Shown here piece after piece: positions 42,101 through 57,700 of a stretch of DNA of 64,000 nt. Numbering within the stretch: the stretch's first letter is position 1; each line of letters opens with the position of its first letter. The DNA lies in contig NW_027441291.1 in the NCBI RefSeq assembly GCF_949628215.1, forward strand, positions 186,001 through 250,000, in the 5' to 3' direction. Origin of the DNA: Phalacrocorax aristotelis. Lineage: Eukaryota; Chordata; Aves; Suliformes; Phalacrocoracidae. The notes under the pieces were generated by a model. That model searched no databases, was not told where the DNA came from, and worked only from the letters and a program-made list of their open reading frames with translations. The translations under genes were made by a program, and so were the position numbers.

Positions 42101-44934
42101 GGAACTGGGATGTACCAGGATGTACTGGGATGTAGTGGGAGGGAACTGGTATGTACTGGGAGGGAACTGGGATGTACTGGGATGTAGTGGGAGGGAACTG
42201 GGATGTACTGGGACATACTGGCAGGGAACTGGGATGTACTGGGAGGGGATTGGGACGGACTGGGAGGGAACTGGGATGTACTGGGCTGCACTGGTAGGGA
42301 ACTGGGATGTACTGGGAGGAAACTGGAATGTCCCAGTTGACACCCACTTCCCTCCCAATGCCTCCCAGTATATCCCAGTTTCCTCCCAGTATATCCCAGT
42401 TTCCTCCCAGTATATCCCAGTTTCCTCCCAGTACATCCCAGTAAATCCCAGCTCGCTCCCAGTACATCCCAGTACATCGCAGTACATTCCAGTTCCGTTC
42501 CTGTACATCCCAATACATCCCCGTTCCATGCCAGTACATCCCAGTTTCCTACCAGTTCATCCCCGTACATCCCAATTCCCTCCCGGTTCACTACCACTTC
42601 TTTCCCAGTGCCTCCCAATACATCCCAGTTCCGTCCCATTACATCCCAGTACATCCCAGTTCCCTCCCAGTACGTCCCAGTTCCTCCCAGTACATCCCAG
42701 TTCCCTCCCAGTACTGGGAGGGACCTGGGATGTACTGGGAGGCACTACAATGTGCGGGGATGCCCTGGGATGTACTGTGGAGGAACTAGGATGTACAGGC
42801 TTGTACTGGGTTGTACCGGGTGGAACTGGCAGGGATTTGGGATGTACCAGGATCTACTGGGATGTACTGGGATGTACTGGGAGGTAACTGTTATGTACTG
42901 GGAGTGAACTGGGAGGGAACTGGGACGTACTGGTAGGGAACTGGGATGTACTGTGAGGACACTGGGATGTACTGTTATGTACTGGGAGGGAAGTGTTATG
43001 TACTGAGGGGAACTGGTGCGTACTGGGATGTACTGGGATGGAACTGCGAAGTACTGGGATGTACTGGGAGTGAACTGGGAGGGAACTGGTATGTAGTAGG
43101 ATGTACTTAGAGGGAACTGGGATGTACCGGGATGTACTGGGAGGGAACTGGTATGTACTGGGAGGGAACTGGGATGTAGTGGGAGGGAACTGGGAGGGAA
43201 CTGGTATGTACTGGGAGGGAACTGGTATGTACTGGGAGGGTACTGGGATGTACTGGGACATACTGGCAGGGAACTGGGAGGTACTGGGAGGGGATTGGGA
43301 TGTACTGGGAGGGAACTTGGATGTATTGGGAGGGAAGTGTTATGTACCAAGGGGGAACTGGGACGTACTGGGATGTAGTGGGAGTGAACTGTGAAGTACT
43401 GGGATGTACTTAGAGGGAACTGGGATGTACTGGGAGGGAACTTTAAAGTACTGGGATGTACTTAGAGGAAACTGGGAGGCAACTGGCATGTACTGGGATG
43501 TACTGGAATGGAACTGGGAGTGAACTGTGTGTGAACTGGGAGGGAACTGGGATGTACTGTGAGGGAACTGGGATGTACTGGGATGTACTGGGAGGGACTG
43601 GGAGGGATCTGGGATGTACTGGGCTGCACTGGTAGGGAACTGGGATGTACTGGGAGGAAACTGGAATGTCCCAGTTGACACCCACTTCCCTCCCAGGTTC
43701 CTCCCAGTATATCCCAGGTTCCTCCCAGTATATCCCAGTTTCCTCCCAGTACATCCCAGTAAATCCCAGTTCGCTCCCAGTACATCCCAATACATCGCCG
43801 TACATTCCAGTTCCGTTCCTGTCCATCCCAATACATCTCCGTTCCATGCCAGTACATCCCAGTTTCCTACCAGTTCATCCCCGTACATCCCAATTCCCTC
43901 CCGGTTCACTACCACTTCTTTCCCAGTGCCTCCCAATACATCCCAGTTCCGTCCCATTACATCTCAGTACATCCCAGTTCCCTCCCAGTACATCCCAGTT
44001 CCCTCCCAGTACTGGGAGGGAACTGGGATGTACTGGGAGGCACTACAATGTGCGGGGATGCCCTGGGATGTACTGTGGAGGAACTAGGAAGTACAGGCTT
44101 GTACTCGGTTGTACCGGGTGGAACTGGCAGGGATTTGGGATGTACCAGGATCTACTGGGATGTACTGGGATGTACTGGGAGGTAACTGTTATGTACTGGG
44201 AAGGAACAGGGAGGGAACTGGGATGTACTGTGAGGGAACTGGGACGTACTGTGAGGACACTGGGATGTACTGTTATGTACTGGGAGGGAAGTGTTATGTA
44301 CTGAGGGGAACTGGGACGTACTGGGATGTACTGGGAGGGAACTGTGAAGTACTGGGATGTACTGGGAGTGAACTGGGAGGGAACTGGTATGTAGTAGGAT
44401 GTACTGGGTGGGAACTGGGATGTACCGGGAGGGAACTGGGATGTACTGGGAGGGAACTGGGATGTACTGGGAGGGAACTGGGATGTACTGGGACATACTG
44501 GCAGGGAACTGGGATGTACTGGGAGGGGATTGGGACGGACTGGGAGGGAACTGGGATGTACTGGGCTGCACTGGTAGGGAACTGGGATGTACTGGGAGGA
44601 AACTGGAATGTCCCAGTTGACACCCACTTCCCTCCCAATGCCTCCCAGTATATCCCAGTTTCCTCCCAGTACATCCCAGTAAATCCCAGCTCGCTCCCAG
44701 TACATGCCAATACATCGCTGTACATTCCAGTTCTGTTCCTGTCCATCCCAATACATCCCGTTCCATGCCAGTACATCCCAGTTTCCTACCAGTTCATCCC
44801 CGTACATCCCAGCTCCCTCCCGGTTCACTACCACTTCTTTCCCAGTGCCTCCCAATACATCCCAGTTCCGTCCCATTACATCTCAGTACATCCCAGTTCC
44901 CTCCCAGTACATCCCAGTTCCCTCCCAGTACTGG
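33131..44934. repeat. Strand-switching satellite, block 2 (same orientation as block 1)
   Basis: Same monomers, junctions and cores as block 1. Palindrome centres near 34653, 36173, 37795, 38861, 39420, 40728, 41710, 42712, 44010 and 44929; GAATGTCCCAGTTGACACCC junctions precede each by ~300-380 bp. Locally homogenised runs occur, e.g. AGTATATCCCAGGTCCCTCC units at ~34528-34650 and AGTATATCCCCGTTTCCTCC units at ~35870-35945. The first ~1.2 kb (33131-34250) lacks a palindrome and is mostly the G-rich arm. No gene. Confidence 0.95.
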
Positions 44935-47900
44935 GAGGTCCTGGGGAGGTACAGGAAAGTGGGTGTCAACTGGGACATTCCAGTTTCCTCCCAGTACATC
45001 CCAGTTCCCTCCCAGTCCATCCCAGTTCCCTCCCAGTAAATCCCAATTCCCAACACTTTCCACCCAGTACATCCCAGTTCCCTCCCAGTACATCCCAGTT
45101 CCCTCTAAGTACATCCCAGTACTTCACAGTTCCCTCCCAGTTCACTCCCAGTACAGAACAGTTACCTCCCAGTACATCCCAGTACATCCTAGTAGATACT
45201 AGGACATTTCAAATCCCTGCCAGTTCCACCCGGTACAACCGAGTACAAGCCTGTACATCCTAGTTCCTCCACAGTACATCCCTGTGCATCCCCGCACATT
45301 GTAGTGCCTTCCAGTACATCCCAGGTCCCTCCCAGTTCACTCCCAGTACACAACAGTTACCTCCCAGTACATCCCAGTACATCCCAGTAGATCCTGGTAC
45401 ATCCCAAATCCCTGCCAGTTCCACCCGGTACAACCCAGTACAAGCCTGTACATCCTAGTTCCTCCACGGTACATCCCAGGACACCCCTGCACATTGTAGT
45501 GCCTCCCAGTACATCCCAGTTCCCTCCCAGTACATACCAGTTCCCTCCCGGTACATCCCAGTTCCCACCCAGTACATCCTACTACATACCAGTTCCCTCC
45601 CAGTTCACTCCCAGTACATCCCAGTACTTCACAGTTCCCTCCCAGTACATACCAGTACATCCCAGTGTCCTCACAGTACGTCCCAGTTCCCTCCCAGTAC
45701 ATCCCAGTTCCCTCCCTGTTCCTTCCCAGTACATAACAGTTACCTCCCAGTACATCCCAGTAGATCCTGGTACATCCCAAATCCCTGCCAGTTCCACCCG
45801 GTACAACCCAGTACAAGCCTGTACATCCTAGTTCCTCCACAGTACATCCCAGGGCATCCCCGCACATTGTAGTGCCTCCCAGTACATCCCAGTTCCCTCC
45901 CAGTACTGGGAGGGACCTGGGATGTACTGGGAGGGAACTGGGATGTGCTGGGATGTAATGGGACGGAACTGGGATGTAATGGGACGGAACTGGGAAAGAA
46001 GTGGTAGTGAACCGGGAGGGAATTGGGATGTACGGGGATGAACTGGTAGGAAACTGGGATGTACTGGCATGGAACGGGGATGTATTGGGATGTACAGGAA
46101 CGGAACTGGAATGTACTGCGATGTACAGGGATGTACTGGGAGCAAACTGGGATTTACTGGGATGTACTGGGAGGAAACTGGGATATACTGGGAGGAAACT
46201 GGGAGGGAAGTGGGTGTCAACTGGGACATTCCAGTTTCCTCCCAGTACATCCCAGTTCCCTACCAGTGCAGCCCAGTACATCCCAGATCCCTCCCAGTAC
46301 ATCCCAGTTCCCTCCCAGTCCGTCCCAATCCCCTCCCAGTACATCCCAGTTCCCAGCCAGTATGTCCCAGTACATCCCAGTTCCCTCCCAGTAAATCCCA
46401 GTTCCCTCCCAGTACATCCTGGTACATCCCAGTTCCCACCCAGTACATCCTACTACATACCAGTTCCCTCCCAGTTCACTCCCAGTACATCCCAGTACTT
46501 CACTGTTCCCTCCCAGTACATCCCAGTACGTCCCAGTTCCCCTCAGTACATAACACTTCCCTCCCAGTACATAACAGTACATCCCAGTGTCCTCACAGTA
46601 CGTCCCAGTTCACTCCCAGTACTGGGAGGGAACTGGGATGTACTGGGAGGGAACTGGGATGTACTGAGATGTAATGGGACGGAACTGGGATGTATTGGGA
46701 GGCACTGGGAAAGAAGTGGTAGTGAACCGGGAGGGAATTGGGATGTACGGGGATGAACTGGTAGGGAACTGGGATGTACTGGCATGGAACGGGGATGTAT
46801 TGGGATGTACAGGAACGGAACTGGAATGTACTGCGATGTATTGGCATGTACTGGCAGCGAGCTGGGATTTACTGGGATGTACTGGGAGGAAACTGGGATA
46901 TACTGGGAGGAAACTGGGATATACTGGGAGGCATTGGGAGGGAAGTGGGTGTCAACTGGGACATTCCAGTTTCCTCCCAGTACATCCCAGTTCCCTACCA
47001 GTGCAGCCCAGTACATCCCAGTTCCCTCCCAGTCCGTCCCAATCCCCTCCCAGTACATCCCAGTTCCCTGCCAGTATGTCCCAGTACATCCCAGTTCCCT
47101 CCCAGTACATACCAGTTCCCTCCCAGTACATACCAGTTCCCTCCCAGTTCCCTCCCACTACATCCCAGTACATCCCAGTTCCCTCCCAGTACATACCAGT
47201 TCCCTCCCAGTACATACCAGTTCCCTCCCGGTACATCCCAGTTCCCACCCAGTACATCCTACTACATACCAGTTCCCTCCCAGTTCACTCCCAGTACATC
47301 CCAGTACTTCACAGTTCCCTCCCAGTACATCCCAGTACGTCCCAGTTCCCCTCAGTACATAACACTTCCCTCCCAGTACATACCAGTACATCCCAGTGTC
47401 CTCACGGTACGTCCCAGTTCCCTCCCAGTACATCCCAGTTCCCTCCCAGTTCACTCCCAGTACATAACAGTTACCTCCCAGTACATCCTAGTAGATCCTA
47501 GGACATTTCAAATCCCTGCCAGATCCACCCGGTACAACCCAGTACAAGCCTGTACATCCTAGTTCCTCCACAGTACATCCCAGGGCATCCCCGCACATTG
47601 TAGTGCCTCCCAGTACATCCCAGGTCCCTCCCAGTACTGGGAGGGAACTGGGATGTACTGGGAGGGAACTGGGACGTACTGGGAGGGAACTGGGATGTAC
47701 TGGGAGGAAACTGGGATATACTGGGAGGCATTGGGAGGGAAGTGGGTGTCAACTGGTACATTCCAGTTCCCTCCCACTACATCCAAGTTCCCTCCCAGTA
47801 CATACCAGTTCCCTCCCAGTACATCCCAGTTCCCACCCAGTACATCCTACTACATACCAGTTCCCTCCCAGTTCACTCCCAGTACATCCCAGTACTTCAC

Positions 47901-48734
47901 AGTTCCCTCCCAGTACATCCCAGTATGTCCCAGTTCCCCTCAGTACATAACACTTCCCTCCCAGTACATACCAGTACATCCCAGTGTCCTCACGGTACGT
48001 CCCAGTTCCCTCCCAGTACATACCAGTTCCCTCCCAGTACATACCAGTTCCCTCCCAGTACATCCCAGTACTTCACAGTTCCCTCCCAGTTCACTCCCAG
48101 TTCCCTCCCAGTACATCCCAGTTCCCTCTAAGTACATCCCAATACTTCATAGTTCCCTCCCAGCACGTCCCAGTACGTCCCAGTTCCCCTCAGTACATAA
48201 CACTTCCCTCCCAGTACATACCAGTACATCCCAGTGTCCTCACAGTACGTCCCAGTTCCCTCACAGTACATCCCAGTTCACTCCCAGTACACAACAGTTA
48301 CCTCCCAGTACATCCCAGTACATCCCAGTAGATCCTGGTACATCCCAAATCCCTGCCAGTTCCACCCGGTACAACCGAGTACAAGCCTGTACATCCTAGT
48401 TCCTCCACAGTACATCCCAGGGCATCCCCGCACATTGTAGTGCCTCCCAGTACATCCCAGTTCCCTCCCAGTACTGGGAGGGACCTGGGATGTACTGGGA
48501 GGGAACTGGGACGTACTGGGATGTAATGGGACGGAAATGGGATGTATTGGGAGGCACTGGGAAAGAAGTGGTAGTGAACCGGGAGGGAATTGGGATGTAC
48601 GGGGATGAACTGGTAGGGAACTGGAATGTACAGCGATGTATTGGCATGTACTGGCAGCGAGCTGGGATTTACTGGGATGTACTGGGAGGAAACTGGGATA
48701 TACTGGGAGGAAACTGGGATATACTGGGAGGCAT

Positions 48735-51700
48735 TGGGAGGGAAGTGGGTGTCAACTGGGACATTCCAGTTTCCTCCCAGTACATCCCAGTTCCCTACCA
48801 GTGCAGCCCAGTACATCCCAGTTCCCTCCCAGTCCGTCCCAGTACATCCCAGTACATCCCAGTTCCCTCACAGTACATCCCAGTTCCCTCCCAGTTCACA
48901 CACAGTTCACTCCCAGTTCCATTCCAGTACATCCCAGTACATGCCAGTTGCCTCCCAGTTTCCTCTAAGTACATCCCAGTACTTTAAAGTTCCCTCCCAG
49001 TACATCCCAGTTCCCTCACAGTACATCCCAGTACTTCACAGTTCACTCCCACTACATCCCAGTACGTCCCAGTTCCCCCTTGGTACATAACACTTCCCTC
49101 CCAATACATCCAAGTGCCCTCCCAGTACATCCCAATCCCCTCCCAGTACATCCCAGTTCCCTGCCAGTACATCCCAGTACATCCCAGTTCCCTCCCAGTA
49201 CATACCAGTTCCCTCCCAGTACATCCCAGTTCCCTCCCAGTTCCCTCCCACTACATCCCAGTTCCCTCCCAGTACATACCAGTTCCCTCCCAGTACATCC
49301 CAGTACATCCTGGTACATCCCAGTTCCCACCCAGTACATCCTACTACATACCAGTTCCCTCCCAGTTCACTCCCAGTACATCCCAGTACTTCACAGTTCC
49401 ATCCCAGTACATCCCAGTACGCACCAGTACGTCCCAGTTACCTCCCAGTTCACTCCCAGTACATAACAGTTACCTCCCAGTACATCCCAGTACATCCCAG
49501 TAGTTCCTGGTACATCCCAAATCCCTGCCAGTTCCACCCGGTACAACCCAGTACAAGCCTGTACATCCTAGTTCCTCCACAGTACATCCCAGGGCATCCC
49601 CGCACATTGTAGTGCCTCCCAGTACATCCCAGTTCCCTCCCAGTACTGGGAGGGACCTGGGATGTACTGGGAGGGACCTGGGATGTACTGGGATGTAATG
49701 GGACGGAACTGGGATGTAATGGGACGGAACTGGGAAAGAAGTGGTAGTGAACCAGGAGGGAATTGGGATGTACGGGGATGAACTGGTAGGGAACTGGGAT
49801 GTACTGGCATGGAACGGGGATGTATTGGGATGTACAGGAACGGAACTGGAATGTACGGCGATGTACTGGCTTGTACTGGGAGCAAACTGGGATTTACTGG
49901 GATGTACTGGGAGGAAACTGGGATATACTGGGAGGCACTGGGAGGGAAGTGGGTGTCAACTGGGACATTCCAGTTTCCTCCCAGTACATCCCAGTTCCCT
50001 ACCAGTGCAGCCCAGTACATCCCAGATCCCTCCCAGTACATCCCAGTTCCCTCCCAGTCCGTCCCAGTACATCCCAGTACATCCCAGTTCCCTCACAGTT
50101 CACACACAGTTCACTCCCAGTTCCATTCCAGTACATCCCAGTACATGCCACTTTCCTCCAAGTAAACCCCAGTTCCCTCCCACTACATCCAAGTTCCCTC
50201 CCACTTCCCTCTAAGTACATCCCAGTACTTCACAGTTCACTCCCAGTACATCCCAGTTCCCCCTCGGTACATAACAGTTCCCTCCCAGTACACCCCAGTA
50301 CATCCCAGTTCCCTCCCAGTATGTCCCACTACATCCCAGTTCCCTCCCAGTCCATCCCAGTTCCCTCCCAGTAAATCCCAATTCCCAACACTTTCCACCC
50401 AGTACATCCCAGTTCCCTCCCAGTACATACCAGTTCCCTCCCAGTACATCCCAGTACTTCACAGTTCCCTCCCAGTTCCCTCCCAGTTCCCTCCCAGTAC
50501 ATCTCAGTTCCCTCTAAGTACATCCCAATACTTCATAGTTCCCTCCCAGCACGTCCCAGTACGTCCCAGTTCCCCTCAGTACATAACACTTCCCTCCCAG
50601 TACATACCAGTACATCCCAGTGTCCTCACAGTACGTCCCAGTTCCCTCCCAGTACATCCCAGTATGTCCCAGTTCCCCTCAGTACATAACACTTCCCTCC
50701 CAGTACATCCCAGTTCCCTCCCAGTACATCCCAGTTCTCTCCCAGTTCACTCCCAGTACACAACAGTTACCTCCCAGTACATCCCAGTACATCCCAGTAG
50801 ATCCTGGTACATCCCAAATCCCTGCCAGTTCCACCCGGTACAACCGAGTACAAGCCTGTACTTCCTAGTTCCTCCACAGTACATCCCAGGGCATCCCCGC
50901 ACATTGTAGTGCCTCCCAGTACATCCCAGTTCCCTCCCAGTACTGGGAGGGAACTGGGATGTACTGGGAGGGAACTGGGACGTACTGGGAGGGAACTGGG
51001 ATGTACTGAGATGTAATGGGACGGAACTGGGATGTATTGGGAGGCACTGGGAAAGAAGTGGTAGTGAACCGGGAGGGAACTGGGATGTACGGGGATGAAC
51101 TGGTAGGAAACTGGGATGTACTGGCATGGAACGGGGATGTATTGGGATGTACAGGAACAGAACTGGAATGTACAGCGATGTATTGGCATGTACTGGCAGC
51201 GAGCTGGGATTTACTGGGATGTACTGGGAGGAAACTGGGATATACTGGGAGGAAACTGGGATATACTGGGAGGCATTGGGAGGGAAGTGGGTGTCAACTG
51301 GGACATTCCAGTTTCCTCCCAGTACATCCCAGTTCCCTACCAGTGCAGCCCAGTACATCCCAGTTCCCTCCCAGTCCGTCCCAATCCCCTCCCAGTACAT
51401 CCCAGTTCCCTGCCAGTATGTCCCAGTACATCCCAGTTCCCTCCCAGTACATACCAGTTCCCTCCCAGTACATCCCAGTTCCCTCCCAGTTCCCTCCCAC
51501 TACATCCCAGTACATCCCAGTTCCCTCCCAGTACATACCAGTTCCCTCCCAGTACATACCAGTTCCCTCCCGGTACATCCCAGTTCCCACCCAGTACATC
51601 CTACTACATACCAGTTCCCTCCCAGTTCACTCCCAGTACATCCCAGTACTTCACAGTTCCCTCCCAGTACATCCCAGTACGTCCCAGTTCCCCTCAGTAC

Positions 51701-54700
51701 ATAACACTTCCCTCCCAGTACATACCAGTACATCCCAGTGTCCTCACGGTACGTCCCAGTTCCCTCCCAGTACATCCCAGTTCCCTCCCAGTTCACTCCC
51801 AGTACATAACAGTTACCTCCCAGTACATCCTAGTAGATCCTAGGACATTTCAAATCCCTGCCAGATCCACCCGGTACAACCCAGTACAAGCCTGTACATC
51901 CTAGTTCCTCCACAGTACATCCCAGGGCATCCCCGCACATTGTAGTGCCTCCCAGTACATCCCAGTTCCCTCCCAGTACTGGGAGGGACCTGGGACGTAC
52001 TGGGAGGGAACTGGGATGTACTGGGATGTAATGGGACGGAACTGGGATGTATTGGGAGGCACTGGGAAAGAAGTGGTAGTGAACCGGGAGGGAATTGGGA
52101 TGTACGGGGATGAACTGGTAGGAAACTGGGATGTACTGGCATGGAACGGGGATGTATTGGGATGTACAGGAACAGAACTGGAATGTACAGCAATGTATTG
52201 GCATGTACTGGCAGCGAGCTGGGATTTACTGGGATGTACTGGGAGGAAACTGGGATATACTGGGAGGAAACTGGGATATACTGGGAGGCATTGGGAGGGA
52301 AGTGGGTGTCAACTGGGACATTCCAGTTTCCTCCCAGTACATCCCAGTTCCCTACCAGTGCAGCCCAGTACATCCCAGTTCCCTCCCAGTCCGTCCCAAT
52401 CCCCTCCCAGTACATCCCAGTTCCCTGCCAGTATGTCCCAGTACATCCCAGTTCCCTCCCAGTACATCCCAGTTCCCTCCCAGTTCCCTCCCACTACATC
52501 CCAGTACATCCCAGTTCCCTCCCAGTACATACCAGTTCCCTCCCACTACATCCCAGTACATCCTGGTACATCCCAGTTCCCACCCAGTACATCCTACCAC
52601 ATACCAGTTCCCTCCCAGTTCACTCCCAGTACATCCCAGTACTTCACAGTTCCCTCCCAGTACATCCCAGTACGTCCCAGTTCCCCTCAGTACATAACAC
52701 TTCCCTCCCAGTACATACCAGTACATCCCAGTGTCCTCACAGTACGTCCCAGTTCCCTCCCAGTACATCCCAGTTCCCTACCAGTACATCCCAGTTACCT
52801 CCCTGTTCCTTCCCAGTACATAACAGTTACCTCCCAGTACATCCCAGGGCATCCCCGCACATTGTAGTGCCTCCCAGTACATCCCAGGTCCCTCCCAGTA
52901 CTGGGAGGGAACTGGGATGTACTGGGAGGGACCTGGGATGTACTGGGAGGGAACTGGGATGTACTGGGATGTAATGGGACGGAACTGGGATGTAATGGGA
53001 CGGAACTGGGAAAGAAGTGGTAGTGAACCGGGAGGGAATTGGGATGTACGGGGATGAACTGGTAGGAAACTGGGATGTACTGGCATGGAACGGGGATGTA
53101 TTGGGATGGACAGGAACGGAACTGGAATGTACGGCGATGTATTGGGATGTACTGGGAGCGAACTGGGATTTACTGGGATATACTGGGAGGAAACTGGGAT
53201 ATACTGGGAGGAAACTGGGATATACTGGGAGGGAAGTGGGTGTCAACTGGGACATTCCAGTTTCCTCCCAGTACATCCCAGTTCCCTACCAGTGCAGCCC
53301 AGTACATCCCAGATCCCTCCCAGTCCCTCCCAGTACATCCCAGTTCCCTCCCAGTACATCCCAGTTCCCTCCCAGTTCCATTCCAGTACATCCCAGTACA
53401 TGCCAGTTGCCTCCCAGTTTCCTCTAAGTACATCCCAGTACTTTAAAGTTCCCTCCCAGTACATCCCAGTTCCCTCACAGTCCATCCCAGTACTTCACAG
53501 TTCACTCCCACTACATCCCAGTACGTCCCAGTTCCCCCTTGGTACATAACACTTCCCTCCCAATACATCCAAGTTCCCTCCCAGTACATCCCAATCCCCT
53601 CCCAGTACATCCCAGTTCCCTGCCAGTACATCCCAGTACATCCCAGTTCCCTCCCAGTACATACCAGTTCCCTCCCAGTACATCCCAGTTCTCTCCCAGT
53701 TCCCTCCCACTACATCCCAGTTCCCTCCCAGTACGTACCAGTACATCCTGGTACATCCCAGTTCCCACCCAGTACATCCTACTACATACCAGTTCCCTCC
53801 CAGTTCACTCCCAGTACATCCCAGTACTTCACAGTTCCATCCCAGTACATCCCAGTACGCACCAGTTCCCCTCAGTACATAACACTTCCCTCCCAGTACA
53901 TAACAGTACATCCCAGTGTCCTCACAGTACGTCCCAGTTCCCTCACAGTACATCCCAGTTCCCTACCAGTACGTCCCAGTTCCCTCCCAGTTCACTCCCA
54001 GTACATAACAGTTACCTCCCAGTACATCCCAGTAGATCCTGGTACATCCCAAATCCCTGCCAGTTCCACCCGGTACAACCCAGTACAAGCCTGTACATCC
54101 TAGTTCCTCCACAGTACATCCCAGGGCATCCCCGCACATTGTAGTGCCTCCCAGTACATCCCAGTTCCCTCCCAGTACATCCCAGTTCCCTCCCGGTACA
54201 TCCCAGTTCCCACCCAGTACATCCTACTACATACCAGTTCCCTCCCAGTTTACTCCCAGTACATCCCAGTACTTCACAGTTCCCTCCCAGTACATCCCAG
54301 TACGTCCCAGTTCCCCTCAGTACATAACACTTCCCTCCCAGTACATACCAGTACATCCCAGTGTCCTCACAGTACGTCCCAGTACCCTCCCAGTACATCC
54401 CAGTTCCCTCCCAGTTCACTCCCAGTACATAACAGTTACCTCCCAGTACATCCTAGTAGATCCTAGGACATTTCAAATCCCTGCCAGATCCACCCGGTAC
54501 AACCCAGTACAAGCCTGTACATCCTAGTTCCTCCACAGTACATCCCAGGGCATCCCGGCACATTGTAGTGCCTCCCAGTACATCCCAGGTCCCTCCCAGT
54601 ACTGGGAGGGAACTGGGATGTACTGGGAGGGAACTGGGACGTACTGGGAGGGAACTGGGATGTACTGGGATGTAATGGGACGGAACTGGGATGTAATGGG

Positions 54701-57700
54701 ACGGAACTGGGAAAGAAGTGGTAGTGAACCGGGAGGGAACTGGGATGTACGGGGATGAACTGGTAGGAAACTGGGATGTACTGGCATGGAACGGGGATGT
54801 ATTGGGATGGACAGGAACGGAACTGGAATGTACGGCGATGTATTGGGATGTACTGGGAGCGAACTGGGATTTACTGGGATGTACTGGGAGGAAACTGGGA
54901 TATACTGGGAGGAACCTGGGAGGGAAGTGGGTGTCAACTGGGACATTCCAGTTTCCTCCCAGTACATCCCAGTTCCCTACCAGTGCAGCCCAGTACATCC
55001 CAGTTCCCTCCCAGTCCGTCCCAGTACATCCCAGTACATCCCAGTTCCCTCACAGTACATCCCAGTTCCCTCCCAGTTCACACACAGTTCACTCCCAGTT
55101 CCATTCCAGTACATCCCAGTACATGCCAGTTGCCTCCCAGTTTCCTCTAAGTACATCCCAGTACTTTAAAGTTCCCTCCCAGTACATCCCAGTTCCCTCA
55201 CAGTACATCCCAGTACTTCACAGTTCACTCCCACTACATCCCAGTACGTCCCAGTTCCCCCTTGGTACATAACACTTCCCTCCCAATACATCCAAGTGCC
55301 CTCCCAGTACATCCCAATCCCCTCCCAGTACATCCCAGTTCCCTGCCAGTACATCCCAGTACATCCCAGTTCCCTCCCAGTACATACCAGTTCCCTCCCA
55401 GTACATCCCAGTTCCCTCCCAGTTCCCTCCCACTACATCCCAGTTCCCTCCCAGTACATACCAGTTCCCTCCCAGTACATCCCAGTACATCCTGGTACAT
55501 CCCAGTTCCCACCCAGTACATCCTACTACATACCAGTTCCCTCCCAGTTCACTCCCAGTACATCCCAGTACTTCACAGTTCCATCCCAGTACATCCCAGT
55601 ACGCACCAGTACGTCCCAGTTACCTCCCAGTTCACTCCCAGTACATAACAGTTACCTCCCAGTACATCCCAGTACATCCCAGTAGATCCTGGTACATCCC
55701 AAATCCCTGCCAGTTCCACCCGGTACAACCCAGTACAAGCCTGTACATCCTAGTTCCTCCACAGTACATCCCAGGGCATCCCCGCACATTGTAGTGCCTC
55801 CCAGTACATCCCAGTTCCCTCCCAGTACTGGGAGGGACCTGGGATGTACTGGGAGGGACCTGGGATGTACTGGGATGTAATGGGACGGAACTGGGATGTA
55901 ATGGGACGGAACTGGGAAAGAAGTGGTAGTGAACCAGGAGGGAATTGGGATGTACGGGGATGAACTGGTAGGGAACTGGGATGTACTGGCATGGAACGGG
56001 GATGTATTGGGATGTACAGGAACGGAACTGGAATGTACGGCGATGTACTGGCTTGTACTGGGAGCAAACTGGGATTTACTGGGATGTACTGGGAGGAAAC
56101 TGGGATATACTGGGAGGCACTGGGAGGGAAGTGGGTGTCAACTGGGACATTCCAGTTTCCTCCCAGTACATCCCAGTTCCCTACCAGTGCAGCCCAGTAC
56201 ATCCCAGATCCCTCCCAGTACATCCCAGTTCCCTCCCAGTCCGTCCCAGTACATCCCAGTACATCCCAGTTCCCTCACAGTTCACACACAGTTCACTCCC
56301 AGTTCCATTCCAGTACATCCCAGTACATGCCACTTTCCTCCAAGTAAACCCCAGTTCCCTCCCACTACATCCAAGTTCCCTCCCACTTCCCTCTAAGTAC
56401 ATCCCAGTACTTCACAGTTCACTCCCAGTACATCCCAGTTCCCCCTCGGTACATAACAGTTCCCTCCCAGTACACCCCAGTACATCCCAGTTCCCTCCCA
56501 GTATGTCCCACTACATCCCAGTTCCCTCCCAGTCCATCCCAGTTCCCTCCCAGTAAATCCCAATTCCCAACACTTTCCACCCAGTACATCCCAGTTCCCT
56601 CCCAGTACATACCAGTTCCCTCCCAGTACATCCCAGTACTTCACAGTTCCCTCCCAGTTCCCTCCCAGTTCCCTCCCAGTACATCTCAGTTCCCTCTAAG
56701 TACATCCCAATACTTCATAGTTCCCTCCCAGCACGTCCCAGTACGTCCCAGTTCCCCTCAGTACATAACACTTCCCTCCCAGTACATACCAGTACATCCC
56801 AGTGTCCTCACAGTACGTCCCAGTTCCCTCCCAGTACATCCCAGTATGTCCCAGTTCCCCTCAGTACATAACACTTCCCTCCCAGTACATCCAGTTCCCT
56901 CCCAGTACATCCCAGTTCTCTCCCAGTTCACTCCCAGTACACAACAGTTACCTCCCAGTACATCCCAGTACATCCCAGTAGATCCTGGTACATCCCAAAT
57001 CCCTGCCAGTTCCACCCGGTACAACCGAGTACAAGCCTGTACTTCCTAGTTCCTCCACAGTACATCCCAGGGCATCCCCGCACATTGTAGTGCCTCCCAG
57101 TACATCCCAGTTCCCTCCCAGTACTGGGAGGGAACTGGGATGTACTGGGAGGGAACTGGGACGTACTGGGAGGGAACTGGGATGTACTGAGATGTAATGG
57201 GACGGAACTGGGATGTATTGGGAGGCACTGGGAAAGAAGTGGTAGTGAACCGGGAGGGAACTGGGATGTACGGGGATGAACTGGTAGGAAACTGGGATGT
57301 ACTGGCATGGAACGGGGATGTATTGGGATGTACAGGAACAGAACTGGAATGTACAGCGATGTATTGGCATGTACTGGCAGCGAGCTGGGATTTACTGGGA
57401 TGTACTGGGAGGAAACTGGGATATACTGGGAGGAAACTGGGATATACTGGGAGGCATTGGGAGGGAAGTGGGTGTCAACTGGGACATTCCAGTTTCCTCC
57501 CAGTACATCCCAGTTCCCTACCAGTGCAGCCCAGTACATCCCAGTTCCCTCCCAGTCCGTCCCAATCCCCTCCCAGTACATCCCAGTTCCCTGCCAGTAT
57601 GTCCCAGTACATCCCAGTTCCCTCCCAGTACATACCAGTTCCCTCCCAGTACATCCCAGTTCCCTCCCAGTTCCCTCCCACTACATCCCAGTACATCCCA

